From CAZYTX01 sp964650485 (GTDB lineage: Bacteria > RBG-13-61-14 > DATKZS01), in NCBI GenBank assembly GCA_964650485.1, contig CAZYTX010000005.1, positions 54,453 through 118,452 of the forward strand: a stretch of 64,000 nucleotides of DNA. Direction: 5' to 3'. Position numbers and translations under genes: made by a program. Each line of letters opens with the position of its first letter. Positions within the stretch are counted from its first letter, which is position 1. The notes beneath the pieces are model-generated. The model was not told the DNA's origin. It did no database searches and saw only the letters and a list, made by a program, of their open reading frames with translations. Positions 18,610 through 27,302 of the stretch are shown here, one piece after another.

Positions 18610-20676
18610 TTACTTTGCTCCGCTCCCTGGTTCCCGGCCGCTCGCAGGTTGTTCCTCCGGGAACTCGAACTTCTTTGGCTCTCCCTCCTGTTTTATGGTG
18701 ATGATCTTGTCCACGCCCACGTCCTCGATGGCCTGCAGCTCTCCACCGGGCCACCTGACCGATAATTTATCCACTCTTTCGGCACTGCCCAGCCCGAAGT
18801 GAAGGGTGAAAGGCTCGCTGGCAAGATATGCCTGTCCCCCGCTCACCTGCCTTGTGAAAATATCCTTGCCGCACTGCAAGACCACAACCGCGCCGATGCC
18901 CATGGCGTTAGTGCCCCCTCCTTCGAGCTTAACCTTAAGGTAATGCCTGCCAGGATAAGGGGTGTTGATGAAAAGGTTGTCCTCCCGCAGGTACTGGCTG
19001 GCGAACAGGTCCAGGGCGCCGTCCTGGTTTACGTCCGCCCAGACAATGGCCATGGGCGTTTCCCCGGCCGCTCCCATGTTCAACTCGTCGCTTACTTCTT
19101 TGAAGGTCCCGTCCCCCAGGTTCTTGTACACCCTTATCCCTCGGATGTTGTCGGAGACGGCCACGTCCAGGAAACCGTCGTTGTCCAGGTCGCCCCAGGC
19201 AGGACACAGGGTCATGCCGCTGAACTCGACCCTCATGTACCTTGTTACGTTTACAAAGCTTTTCCCCTGCTGGTTCTGATACAGGTCCGTGCCAAAAGGA
19301 CCGGAGGCTGCAAAGAGGTCCAGGAACCCGTCGTTGTTATAGTCGGCCCAGTACACCCCCCAGTTGGCCTTGAATAACCTTTTGTCATTCTGGCCGGCCA
19401 CCTCGAAGTCCAGGCCCGTCTTTTCCGTGGCATTCTCAAAACCCTCGCCCTCCATGTTGTGGTAGAGCGCCGAGGGCTGGCCACGGACGCCCACGAACAG
19501 GTCAGGGAAAGAATCGTTGTCATAGTCCGCGGCCGCGGCAGAGAAGGTGGTGGGCTGGCGGTTGCCGAGCTCCATGGCAAGGGATTCCTTTTCAAAGGTT
19601 CGGGGAAAGACCTGCTCGAAGCCCGTGCCGGTATTGTGGAAAAGACGGTCGTCATTTTGCGGGTCCCCGATAAAGAGGTCAAGCAGTCCGTCCGCGTCAA
19701 AGTCAATCCAGGCCGCGGCCCATCCCTTTACAAAGGGAAGGCCCACCTGTTTGGTGACCTCCTGGAAGCGGGCCTCTCCCAGGTTATGAAAAAGCTTGCA
19801 GTGCTGTCCGGTGACTATGAGGTCCGGGAGCCGGTCATTGTCGAAATCTCCGAAGAAGGCCCCGTTATACAATCCCCGTCCCGGGTCCAGTCCGGAGTCC
19901 GGGCTGTGTTGAAAAGAGCCTTTACCCGTGCCCAGGTACAGCCTGAAGACGTCCGATGCAATGATCAAGAGGTCCATGAACCCGTCCCGGTTGATGTCCG
20001 CGATGGCCGCGCCGGTGTCCTTGGTCCTCTCATCGTAAGCCAGCCCCCAGTTGTGCGCCTGTTCATGCAGAGGCTGGAGCGGGGCCTCTTCGTGCCGGCC
20101 GAGCACCTGCAATCCCCCCTCGAGCACGGCTTCCGAGCCGTCCGGGCTCATTACCCTGACGTCCACCACCCCGGGCTCCAGGCCGGGCAGCTCTGCCAGG
20201 ATCAGACGCTCGTTTTTTACCTCCACTCCAGGAGACTCGAGCTCAGCGAAGAACACCCTGGCCCCCCGGGAAAAGGCCCTTCCCCGCAGACGCACAATGT
20301 TTTTTCCCTCTGCCGGCTGAAGTCTGGAAGGCATGGCGCGCGCGAGAGCCATGCTGCTCTCGAAGTTGATGGCGGCCTCGAGTTCTGCCGAGGTCCCGTC
20401 CGGGTTTTCCACCCTGACATCCGCGGTCCCCCCTGGCATGGACACAGGGGTCATGGCGATGATGCGCTTTTGGGACACCGATATGGTCTGCCGGGATTCC
20501 CGGTCCCCGAACCACACCCGTGCGTCCTCGCTAAAGCCCCGCCCCCTTATGTCAACCATTGCCTGCCTGCCGGCCTTTACTTTCGACGGCTTTACAGAAT
20601 CGAGCTTTAACCTGTCCTCCGTGCAACCGCCCATAAGAAGCACGGCAATCAAAAGGATCATCCACCCGCTCCTCAT
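18610..20676 (-). CDS. FG-GAP/VCBS and ASPIC/UnbV-type lipoprotein
   Basis: The 688-residue protein has a lipobox (LMGGC), two IPT/TIG-like domains (about 30-190), then at least six FG-GAP/VCBS calcium-binding repeats of the form DYNNDGFLDLF or DLDNDGFLDVA (about 215-580), and a C-terminal ASPIC/UnbV region (NTPYPGRHYLKVKLEG.., then SVRWPGGELQ). It should fold as an integrin-like propeller on the cell surface. The ATG at 20676 is chosen for AAAGGGGAC in front of it and a perfect signal; in-frame ATGs upstream lack a ribosome site. It is divergent from the phosphoesterase gene at 20736 with only 59 bases between. Confidence 0.9.
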   Translation of the reverse strand: MRSGWMILLIAVLLMGGCTEDRLKLDSVKPSKVKAGRQAMVDIRGRGFSEDARVWFGDRESRQTISVSQKRIIAMTPVSMPGGTADVRVENPDGTSAELEAAINFESSMALARAMPSRLQPAEGKNIVRLRGRAFSRGARVFFAELESPGVEVKNERLILAELPGLEPGVVDVRVMSPDGSEAVLEGGLQVLGRHEEAPLQPLHEQAHNWGLAYDERTKDTGAAIADINRDGFMDLLIIASDVFRLYLGTGKGSFQHSPDSGLDPGRGLYNGAFFGDFDNDRLPDLIVTGQHCKLFHNLGEARFQEVTKQVGLPFVKGWAAAWIDFDADGLLDLFIGDPQNDDRLFHNTGTGFEQVFPRTFEKESLAMELGNRQPTTFSAAAADYDNDSFPDLFVGVRGQPSALYHNMEGEGFENATEKTGLDFEVAGQNDKRLFKANWGVYWADYNNDGFLDLFAASGPFGTDLYQNQQGKSFVNVTRYMRVEFSGMTLCPAWGDLDNDGFLDVAVSDNIRGIRVYKNLGDGTFKEVSDELNMGAAGETPMAIVWADVNQDGALDLFASQYLREDNLFINTPYPGRHYLKVKLEGGGTNAMGIGAVVVLQCGKDIFTRQVSGGQAYLASEPFTLHFGLGSAERVDKLSVRWPGGELQAIEDVGVDKIITIKQEGEPKKFEFPEEQPASGREPGSGAK

Positions 20677-20735
20677 GACTTGTCCCCTTTGCTTCATGGT
20701 GTTATAAGTATAGACCAAACCAAGGAGGTCAGGCA

Positions 20736-21224
20736 ATGAAGCTCGGAGTTATTTCCGATACCCATGACCACCTGGGGCGTGTTTCAAATGCCCTGCAGAG
20801 TTTCAATGACAAAGGTGTGGAGCACATACTCCACGCGGGGGACATATGCTCGCCCTTTGTCTTCTCCGAGTTCAAGAAGTTCTACATGCCGCTTACCGCG
20901 GTGTTCGGCAACAACGACGGGGACTGGCTCCTGCTGACAAAGACGGTCCATGGCGCCGGGGAGATCAAGAAGGGACCGCTCTCCCTTGAGCTCTCCGGCA
21001 GGAAAATCGCTCTCATGCACGAGCCCGTGTTCATAGACGCCTTGGCCGACTCCGGACATTTTGACCTGGTGGTCTACGGCCACCTGCACGGCAGGGAGGA
21101 GCGCAAAAGAGGCAAGGCATTGATACTCAACCCGGGAGAGTGCAGCGGTTACCTTACCAATGATCCGTCCGTCATGGTGTGCGACCTTTCCGACATGTCG
21201 GTGGAGGCGGTTAAGCTGGATTGA
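20736..21224 (+). CDS. YfcE/MJ0936-type metallophosphoesterase, copy 1
   Basis: The 162-residue protein has all the di-metal phosphoesterase motifs: ISDTHDH, HAGDICS, FGNNDGD, MHEP and VVYGHLHG. The family hydrolyses small phosphodiesters, with no substrate that can be read from sequence. AAGGAGG precedes the ATG. A second member of the same family follows 176 bases later but is only distantly similar, so the pair is not a recent duplication. Confidence 0.92.
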   Translation: MKLGVISDTHDHLGRVSNALQSFNDKGVEHILHAGDICSPFVFSEFKKFYMPLTAVFGNNDGDWLLLTKTVHGAGEIKKGPLSLELSGRKIALMHEPVFIDALADSGHFDLVVYGHLHGREERKRGKALILNPGECSGYLTNDPSVMVCDLSDMSVEAVKLD

Positions 21225-21400
21225 TTGAGGGGTGGGGGTTGAGGTTTGGCCGCGGCAAGGCCGGCGATGGTAACCATCGCGACTATAACAGCCATGCGGT
21301 TTTTCAGGCAGAACTTTATATAAAAAATTTGACCATTTGCGCGAATCTGCTAAGTTTCTTAATCGTACGTTCCATCAGCTCGCCATCAGGAGGATTTTTC

Positions 21401-21898
21401 TTGCGCATCCTGGTTATATCCGACACTCACGGACACATTGAAATCGCGCGCAAGGTGATTGTTGAGCGGGGCCCCTGGGACCAGATAATCCACCTGGGAG
21501 ACAGCATGGCCGACGCGGTGGACCTCTCGGCCGAGCTCAAGGTGAACGTATTGGCCCTGCCCGGAAACAACGAGTACCCGGGCTCGGCTCCCGTGGACGA
21601 AGAGTTCATCTTCGAGGCCGAAGGAGTCAGGTTCTACGCAATGCACGGACACGAGCTGGAGCTGAACCCCTGGGACAAGAACCTGGAAGCGGCCCTGGCC
21701 GAGCTTGTAAAAAGGGCCTTACAGGCGGGGGCATCAGTGGCCCTGTTCGGCCACACCCACGTGCCCCTTAAAAAGGAGCTCGGGGGCGTGCTGCTGATAA
21801 ACCCCGGCGCAATGGGCATGGGCGATCATCAAAAGACATATGCGGTGATAAACGTGGATGAGTCAGGAGAGACAAAAGCAGAGATATTGGAGGTGTGA
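21401..21898 (+). CDS. YfcE-type metallophosphoesterase, copy 2 (TTG start)
   Basis: The 165-residue protein has LVISDTHGH, HLGDSMAD, PGNNEYPG, MHGHELELNP and FGHTHVPL, the full metal-binding set of YfcE phosphodiesterases. The start is TTG at 21401: AGGAGG (21388-21393) lies 7 bases before it and the family's N-terminus (RILVISDTHG) begins there, while the in-frame extension to 21221 has no homology-like character. The leader contains TTATATAAAAAA near 21317, a possible -10. Confidence 0.9.
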   Translation: MRILVISDTHGHIEIARKVIVERGPWDQIIHLGDSMADAVDLSAELKVNVLALPGNNEYPGSAPVDEEFIFEAEGVRFYAMHGHELELNPWDKNLEAALAELVKRALQAGASVALFGHTHVPLKKELGGVLLINPGAMGMGDHQKTYAVINVDESGETKAEILEV

Positions 21899-21952
21899 GG
21901 GATGAGGTGTGAGATACTGCTGCTCCTCTGAGGGTGAGCGCTCAAAACTCAC

Positions 21953-22081
21953 ATCTCAAAGCACTCTTGTCCAAAATAGGTTTTAATAAATTAGATAAGC
22001 CCATGTTTATACTTCACATTTATTGCCTTTTACAGAACTTTAACCTGGATGCGGCCCTTTTGGACAAGAGTGATCTCAAAG
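21953..22081. mobile_element. 111-bp MITE-like element with 15-bp TIRs and 9-bp target duplication
   Basis: CACTCTTGTCCAAAA (21962-21976) and TTTTGGACAAGAGTG (22058-22072) are perfect inverted repeats bounding 111 bases. The direct repeat ATCTCAAAG flanks them exactly on both sides (21953-21961 and 22073-22081). The core is A+T-rich and non-coding. This is the structure of a non-autonomous DNA transposon. A 9-bp duplication is seen in IS4-type and some other families. It sits 5 bases after the XRE gene's stop. Confidence 0.85.
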
Positions 22082-22086
22082 CTGAA

Positions 22087-22515
22087 TCATCTGCTCTTGT
22101 TGCGCGCGTCCTCGAACTTTATAAAATCAAGGTAGCTGAGCAGCTTGTCCCTGCGGCCCGCGTCTTTTACGGACTCTTTTAAAAGCTGTTTCAAAACCTC
22201 CCTGCCCTCGCGGTCAACCTTCTTGAGCTCGTCAATATAGGAACATGCAAGGTTCACCCGGTCGTCGTCGCTCATGCGCTTGCTGGTCCTTGCCGCCAGC
22301 CTCCGGGCCGGCGTCTTCCCCGGCTCGCCGTAGAGCAGCCAGTCCACCCCGGCGCCGGTCTTCTGGGATATCCTCTCAAGGATCTTGCGGCCGGGCGACA
22401 CCCCGGAGTAATACCTGCTGAGCTGTACCGGGCTTATGCTCAGGCGCCTGGCAAAGTCCCTCTTGCTCTCCCCCGGCCTCCTCAAGCTGTCCAGCCTTTC
22501 AGTAAAATCCTCCAT
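22087..22515 (-). CDS. XRE-family helix-turn-helix repressor
   Basis: The 142-residue protein has an N-terminal Cro/C1 helix-turn-helix (SKRDFARRLSISPVQLSRYYSGVSPGRKILERIS, about 17-50) followed by GAGVDWLLYGE, a common end to this domain. The C-terminal half is charged and helical (LKKVDREGREVLKQLLKE...) and probably dimerises. It lacks the S24 LexA-like protease domain of SOS-cleaved phage repressors. It is transcribed away from an antirepressor-like gene, with a repeat-rich operator region between, like a phage immunity switch. No phage structural genes lie near. Confidence 0.88.
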   Translation of the reverse strand: MEDFTERLDSLRRPGESKRDFARRLSISPVQLSRYYSGVSPGRKILERISQKTGAGVDWLLYGEPGKTPARRLAARTSKRMSDDDRVNLACSYIDELKKVDREGREVLKQLLKESVKDAGRRDKLLSYLDFIKFEDARNKSR

Positions 22516-22525
22516 TTTTTCATCC

Positions 22526-22585
22526 CGTTAATTTTTTCGTTAATTTACACTTGACAAAATTAACCAAATCGTTTATTATGGTTAA
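22526..22585. promoter_or_regulatory. divergent promoter/operator of the XRE-antirepressor switch
   Basis: The plus strand has TTGACA (22551-22556), 17 bases, TATTAT (22574-22579). TTAACCA (22560-22566) and TGGTTAA (22579-22585) form a perfect inverted repeat across the -10. CGTTAATTT occurs twice as a direct repeat (22526-22534 and 22538-22546) next to the repressor gene's start. All three carry the core GTTAA, the likely binding site of the XRE protein. Confidence 0.7.
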
Positions 22586-22671
22586 CATCATATTCAGTTT
22601 AAGTTCTGGCCCATGGTCACCCGCTTGAAAGGAAAACTTATCTATGGGTGCGACAGCTTAAAGAGGCCAAA

Positions 22672-23172
22672 ATGGAATTGCCGCGGCCACAAAGATACGC
22701 TTACTTCCCGCCTACCGTGATCTTCGGCAGACAACTTGTACCCGTTTATCTTAGCCGATGCGGGCCCTGCGTCCCTTTGAACTATGTATCCTCCGTCCTC
22801 GGAATAACCCCTTCCTTTGCCTTGAAAAGGGTGCTTGAAAACCGCGAGGTCATAGAGGCAGTGGACCCCTTCACCCTGAAAGTCATACCTCCCGGACAAG
22901 ACCCCGGCTTCAATCACAAATACCTTTGCATCCCCATGCAGGGGATCAGCATCCTCATCATGAGTATAAACCATAACGACCTTGCTGACCCGCTGTGCCG
23001 GGAAAGGATCATCCTGGCAAAAAAATGGCTCCTGGCGCAGATAACCAACCGCGTCAAGGTCCCCGGTCGAAAGCACCAGGCCAGGTGGGACTCCGGGCTC
23101 AGCAAGGAGCAGTCCAGGGACCTGAAAAAGCAGTTCGCCAGGCTGGAGTCCCTGAGCCCGGACAAATCATAA
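22672..23172 (+). CDS. P22-antirepressor N-domain-like protein
   Basis: The 166-residue protein has, near residues 20-95, the pattern PVYLSRCGPCVPLNYV...LGITPSFALKRVLENRE..IEAV...(N)HKYLCIPMQGISILIMSI, which resembles the P22_AR_N domain of phage antirepressors (VPLKPICEALGI..QxxxLKRD...CLPLxxLPGWL). The C-terminus is basic and helical. I place the start at ATG 22672, 5 bases after AAGAGG; a GTG at 22648 is the alternative. It is divergent from the XRE repressor and preceded by the strongest promoter in the region. It may relieve repression by binding a repressor. The assignment rests on pattern, not on a search. Confidence 0.6.
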   Translation: MELPRPQRYAYFPPTVIFGRQLVPVYLSRCGPCVPLNYVSSVLGITPSFALKRVLENREVIEAVDPFTLKVIPPGQDPGFNHKYLCIPMQGISILIMSINHNDLADPLCRERIILAKKWLLAQITNRVKVPGRKHQARWDSGLSKEQSRDLKKQFARLESLSPDKS

Positions 23173-23433
23173 TCATAAGAAAGCCATCCTCCTTTCAAGA
23201 AATTCGGGCTCAAATACCGCTTTCTTCTGGTAATCAGGATACTCTGAGGCTCTGCCGTACAAGGGAAACCGAGGCTGGCCATGCAAGCTAGCTCTATAGC
23301 CTTATGAGGCTCTCCGTCAAAGCGTTCTTAACTATTATAGACATTACCTGGTATGCTTTCAAACTTTGCCTTTCCTGACAAACCATAGTGTCTGTTTTTT
23401 TAGGTTTTTTGATTAGCCGGATGAATGCCTGGA

Positions 23434-23478
23434 TTTGACATCTTGACTTTCATCGCTAAATTCATTTAGGATGTCAAA
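23434..23478 (+). promoter_or_regulatory. pckG promoter with inverted repeat
   Basis: TTTGACATC (23434-23442) and GATGTCAAA (23470-23478) are perfect 9-base inverted repeats with a 27-base spacer. TTGACA (23435-23440) and TAAATT (23457-23462, 16-base spacer) give a promoter inside them, so a regulator could loop or block it. The rest of the gene-free stretch 23173-23531 shows only a short direct repeat of GAGGCTCT (near 23252 and 23305) and no gene. Confidence 0.5.
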
Positions 23479-23531
23479 GTTTGGGCGAGGATGCCCGTAT
23501 TTTAGGATGCCGCAGAAGGAGCGTGAATGAC

Positions 23532-25400
23532 ATGGATGCAAAACAGATGCTTGAGAAGAAGGCAGGGGTGGCGGACCTTGATAAGCTCTTTTCCATCAAC
23601 GCCCCTGAACTGCACGATTTCGTGGCCTTTTACGTGGACCTGATGGTCCCTGATCGAGTGTTCGTTTGCAGCGACGACCCCGAGGACATCGCCTACATCA
23701 GGGAGGAGGCTATAAGGCACGGCGAGGAGCAGGAGCTCAAGATCAAGGGACACACCATCCACTTTGACAACGCAAAGGACCAGGCCAGGGACAAACAGAA
23801 CACCAGGCTCATGACCTCGAGGAAATCCGACTTCGGCGCCGGGGTGAACGTGATAGACCGCGACCAGGGACTCTCCGAGATGCACTCGATCATGAAGGGC
23901 ATCGTAAGGCCGGGCGGGACCTTGTACGTGCTCTTTTTCAACCTGGGGCCGTGCGGCTCGGAGCTGTCCATACCGTGCGTGCAGCTCACCGACTCCGCCT
24001 ACGTGGCCCACAGCGAGAACCTGCTCTACCGCCAGGGCTACAGCGAGTTCATAAGGCTTGGCCCAAAGGCCCGCTATTTCAAGTTCGTGCATTCCCAGGG
24101 CGAGCTCGAGGGCGCGGTGAGCAAGAACATCCACCAGAGGCGGGTGTTCATAGACCTGGACCAGGAGGTGGTCTACAGCGCCAACACCCAGTACGGGGGA
24201 AACACCATCGGGCTGAAGAAGCTGGCCTTCAGGCTGGCCATACAGCGCGCGTACAAGGAGGGATGGCTCGCCGAGCACATGTTCCTCATGGGTGTGCACG
24301 GCCCCAAATCAAGGCCCACCTACTTCGCGGGGGCTTTCCCCTCGCTTTGCGGCAAGACCTCCACCTCCATGATTCCCTGGGAGACCATAGTGGGCGACGA
24401 CCTTGCATACCTATTCGCGGTTGAAGGCGAGGTCAAGTCAGTGAACGTGGAGAAGGGAATGTTCGGCATCATCCAGGGGATCAACAAAAAGGACGACCCG
24501 GTGCTGTGGAACACCCTGCACAGCCCAGGGGAGATCATATTCTCCAACGTGCTGAAGACCGAGGAGGGAGAAGTCTTCTGGATAGACAAGGACGGGCCCG
24601 AGCCTCCCCGCGGGGTCAACCACCAGGGCGAATGGACCCCGGACAAGAAGGACCAGGACGGCAAGCCCGTGCCGGTGTCCCACCCCAACGCCAGGTTCAC
24701 CCTGGAGATCGGACTGCTGGAGAACAGGGACACGGAGCTGGAAAACCCGGACGGGGTCACGGTCTCAGGGATCATATACGGCGGCAGGGACTCGGACACC
24801 TGCCCCCCGGTGGAGGAGAGCTTTGACTGGGCACACGGGGTGATCACAAAGGGCGCGTCTCTCGAGTCCGAGACCACCGCGGCCACCCTGGGGCAAGGGG
24901 GGGTGAGGAAGTTCAACCTCATGGCTATCCTGGACTTCCTTTCAATACCATTGGCAAGGTACATACAGAACCATCTAAGCTTCGGGAAGAAGCTCGAGCA
25001 TCCTCCCAGGATCTACGGGGTCAATTACTTCCTGAAAGACGAGAACGACGAGTTCCTGAACGACAAGATGGACAAGGCAGTGTGGCTGAAGTGGATGGAC
25101 CTAAGGGTGCGGGGGGAGGTGGAAGCGGTGCAGACCCCCACCGGGCTCATTCCCCGCTACCAGGACCTGAAGCCGCTTTTCAAGAACGTGCTGAACAATG
25201 ACTACTCTGAAGAGGATTACGAAAGCCAGTTCACCGTAAGGGTGAAGGAGCTGATCTCCAAGCTGGACCGGATCGAAGAGGTATACAAGGATGTCGCGGA
25301 CCCCCCGGCTGAGCTCCACCAGGTGCTCTCCGAGCAGAGGAATAGGCTTTTAAAGGCGCGCGAGGAGCACGGGGAGTATATCTCGCCATTGAAATTTTAG
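23532..25400 (+). CDS. pckG: phosphoenolpyruvate carboxykinase (GTP)
   Basis: This 622-residue enzyme interconverts oxaloacetate + GTP and PEP + CO2. GTP-class motifs are present: RPGGTLYVLFFNLGP then VQLTDSAYV (127-157), the P-loop FPSLCGKT with the class-specific reactive Cys (269-276), GDDLAY (288-293), and GGRDSD..PVEESFDWAHGV then SETTAATLG near 420-460. The P-loop continues STSM rather than the common NLAM, and several blocks diverge, so this is an outlying branch. The ATG at 23532 lies 10 bases after AAGGAG; a longer frame to 23481 crosses the promoter region. It is monocistronic and central to gluconeogenesis or anaplerosis. Confidence 0.92.
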   Translation: MDAKQMLEKKAGVADLDKLFSINAPELHDFVAFYVDLMVPDRVFVCSDDPEDIAYIREEAIRHGEEQELKIKGHTIHFDNAKDQARDKQNTRLMTSRKSDFGAGVNVIDRDQGLSEMHSIMKGIVRPGGTLYVLFFNLGPCGSELSIPCVQLTDSAYVAHSENLLYRQGYSEFIRLGPKARYFKFVHSQGELEGAVSKNIHQRRVFIDLDQEVVYSANTQYGGNTIGLKKLAFRLAIQRAYKEGWLAEHMFLMGVHGPKSRPTYFAGAFPSLCGKTSTSMIPWETIVGDDLAYLFAVEGEVKSVNVEKGMFGIIQGINKKDDPVLWNTLHSPGEIIFSNVLKTEEGEVFWIDKDGPEPPRGVNHQGEWTPDKKDQDGKPVPVSHPNARFTLEIGLLENRDTELENPDGVTVSGIIYGGRDSDTCPPVEESFDWAHGVITKGASLESETTAATLGQGGVRKFNLMAILDFLSIPLARYIQNHLSFGKKLEHPPRIYGVNYFLKDENDEFLNDKMDKAVWLKWMDLRVRGEVEAVQTPTGLIPRYQDLKPLFKNVLNNDYSEEDYESQFTVRVKELISKLDRIEEVYKDVADPPAELHQVLSEQRNRLLKAREEHGEYISPLKF

Positions 25401-25426
25401 CCGCACAGGGAGTTAACTGATTTGTA

Positions 25427-25527
25427 TCGCACAGGCACAGAGGATACAGAGTAATGAAAATAAGATGCAGGCATGACTATGGGATAAGAAATTTATAAAA
25501 TCTCTGTGCACTCTGTGTCTCTGTGCG
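25427..25527. repeat. octamer-armed inverted-repeat element, locus B
   Basis: The left arm (25427-25451) begins TCGCACAG and contains CACAGAG and ATACAGAG; the right arm (25502-25527) is CTCTGTGCA, CTCTGTGT, CTCTGTGC. They are imperfect inverted repeats over 101 bases. The element fills the space between pckG and the GH31 gene and creates a spurious N-terminal extension of the GH31 frame. Confidence 0.65.
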
Positions 25528-25565
25528 AAGTAAACATTTTATTTTTATCAAGAAGAAGGGGAAGA

Positions 25566-27224
25566 ATGGGAATCAAGCAAGCACGGCTGGTTCTAACAGC
25601 ACTCGGAGCGGCCCTTGTTCTATCGCTTCCCGCCCGGGGAGCCGAGAAAGCCGACGCGCCCTTCCCTTCCTGGGTGTTCGGCCACGTGGTGTGGATGGAC
25701 GAGTCAACCACCCAGAGCGTGTACGAGCTGGCAAAGGGCTACATGGCGCACGGCATACCGGTTGACGGGGTGATCATAGACTCCCCCTGGGAGACCGCGT
25801 ACAACACCTTCGAGTTCGACCCGGAGCGCTACCCCGAAGCGCAAAAGCTAATAGACGACCTCCATCACAACGACATAAAGGTGATCATGTGGATCACGTC
25901 CATGGTGAACTTCCAGGACCCGGCTTACCAGATGTGCCTTGACAAGGGCTACTTTGTAAAGGGACGCGAGGAGGTCACCTGGTGGAAGGGCGCCGGAGGC
26001 ATGATTGACTATGAGAACCCCGAGGCCCTGGAGTGGTGGCACGAGCGCATGAACAGGACCATTGACATGGGCATAGACGGGTGGAAGTGCGACGGCACCG
26101 ACCCCTTCATGCTTCTCAAGAAGCCGGTGAACCTGGTAAAGAACTGGAAGCTCAGGAAAGAGTACTCGAACGACTACTACTCGGACTTCTACCACTACAC
26201 CCGCGAGCGCTCGGGCGAAAAGACCGTGATCATGGCGAGACCAATGGAGCAGCTCCTGAACGAGAGCGTGTTCGGCCTGCCCACCTGGACCAACCCCCTC
26301 GGGGCCGGCGTATACTTAAAGTACGCGCCCGTGGAGATAAGCTTCATGTCGTGGGTGGGTGACCAGGACCCCACCTTCGACGGGCTGAAGATCGCCACCC
26401 GCTGGGTCCTGGACTCTGCAAAGAACGACTACCTGGTGGTGGGCTCGGACATAGGCGGCTACCGGGGCGGCGGCCCGGACAAGGAGGTGCTGGTGCGCTG
26501 GACCCAGTTCGGGTCACTGTGCCCGTTCATGGAGAACGGTGGAGTGGGCGAGCACCGGCCCTGGCACTTTGACGGCGAGGCCATGCGCGTGTACCGGGCC
26601 TATGCTCTCTTGCATAAAGTGCTCCTGCCCTATCTTTACTCCCAGGCAGTGGAGGCCTGGAACCAGGGCAGGTCCATGGTGAGGCCGCTCTCCCGTGGCA
26701 GGGACCATTACATGCTGGGCCGCGACATGCTGGTGGCCCCAATCCAGCAGCCGTGCGGCAAGAAGAGGGTGGTGCTCCCAAAAGGCTCGGACTGGTGGCC
26801 ACTGTTCGCGGGCGGCGAGTATCTGGCCAAGGCTGAAAAATGCAGGGTCAAGGACAGCGAGCTCCCTCTTCTTAAAGGCGGGTGCTCGTTCACCTATACG
26901 TACGGCCTTCATGAGTATCCCGTGTTCGCGCGCGCGGGTGCATTGATACCAATAAAGCCCGGGGCCGGGCCGGGCCTTTTCAATGACCCCGGGATCAAGG
27001 AGGAGCCCGGCGCAATGATGCTCGTGCCCCCGGCCCCTGGCAAAGAGTTCAATACAAACGAAAAAGTATACATGGAGGGGCGGGGGCCGCTTTCGTTTAC
27101 CGGAGAGATGCGGGCCTCTGGCCACACCGTCTCTTGCGAGGGTGGAGACTGGCCCGTGTTCATTCCCGAGTCCGGGTGGCCGCGTGTCCCGGAGAGCGTG
27201 GAGCCCATTGACTGGAAGGACTGA
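25566..27224 (+). CDS. secreted glycoside hydrolase family 31 protein
   Basis: The 552-residue protein has a signal peptide (MGIKQARLVLTALGAALVLSLPARG) followed directly by a GH31 (beta/alpha)8 barrel. The nucleophile is Asp176 in WKCDGTD and the likely acid/base is Asp266 in WVGDQDPTFDGL. GH31 enzymes act on alpha-glucosides or alpha-xylosides. It lacks the usual N-terminal beta-sandwich of most members and is therefore short. The ATG at 25566 follows AAGAAGGGGAAG; the upstream frame is repeat DNA. The convergent neighbour encodes a GH57 enzyme, so both may act in alpha-glucan metabolism, one outside and one inside the cytoplasm. Confidence 0.88.
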   Translation: MGIKQARLVLTALGAALVLSLPARGAEKADAPFPSWVFGHVVWMDESTTQSVYELAKGYMAHGIPVDGVIIDSPWETAYNTFEFDPERYPEAQKLIDDLHHNDIKVIMWITSMVNFQDPAYQMCLDKGYFVKGREEVTWWKGAGGMIDYENPEALEWWHERMNRTIDMGIDGWKCDGTDPFMLLKKPVNLVKNWKLRKEYSNDYYSDFYHYTRERSGEKTVIMARPMEQLLNESVFGLPTWTNPLGAGVYLKYAPVEISFMSWVGDQDPTFDGLKIATRWVLDSAKNDYLVVGSDIGGYRGGGPDKEVLVRWTQFGSLCPFMENGGVGEHRPWHFDGEAMRVYRAYALLHKVLLPYLYSQAVEAWNQGRSMVRPLSRGRDHYMLGRDMLVAPIQQPCGKKRVVLPKGSDWWPLFAGGEYLAKAEKCRVKDSELPLLKGGCSFTYTYGLHEYPVFARAGALIPIKPGAGPGLFNDPGIKEEPGAMMLVPPAPGKEFNTNEKVYMEGRGPLSFTGEMRASGHTVSCEGGDWPVFIPESGWPRVPESVEPIDWKD

Positions 27225-27302
27225 TTCAAGGTATGAGGTTTGAGTAAGGCAAGACCGGAAGGTTTTATTTTTTCGTGGCGACGTTGCGTCTATAAAGCCC
27301 AT

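Noticed and set aside
19459..20610. 383-codon plus-strand frame
   Set aside because: Antisense to the FG-GAP lipoprotein, which has regular calcium-binding repeats.
21221..21400. N-terminal extension of the second phosphoesterase
   Set aside because: AGGAGG and the family N-terminus both point to the TTG at 21401.
21934..22182. 82-codon frame over the 22.0 kb spacer
   Set aside because: It crosses the MITE and the 3' end of the XRE gene; its codons come from the inverted repeat.
23173..23433. possible gene between the antirepressor-like gene and the pckG promoter
   Set aside because: Only short frames without ribosome sites; the GAGGCTCT repeat is too short to interpret.
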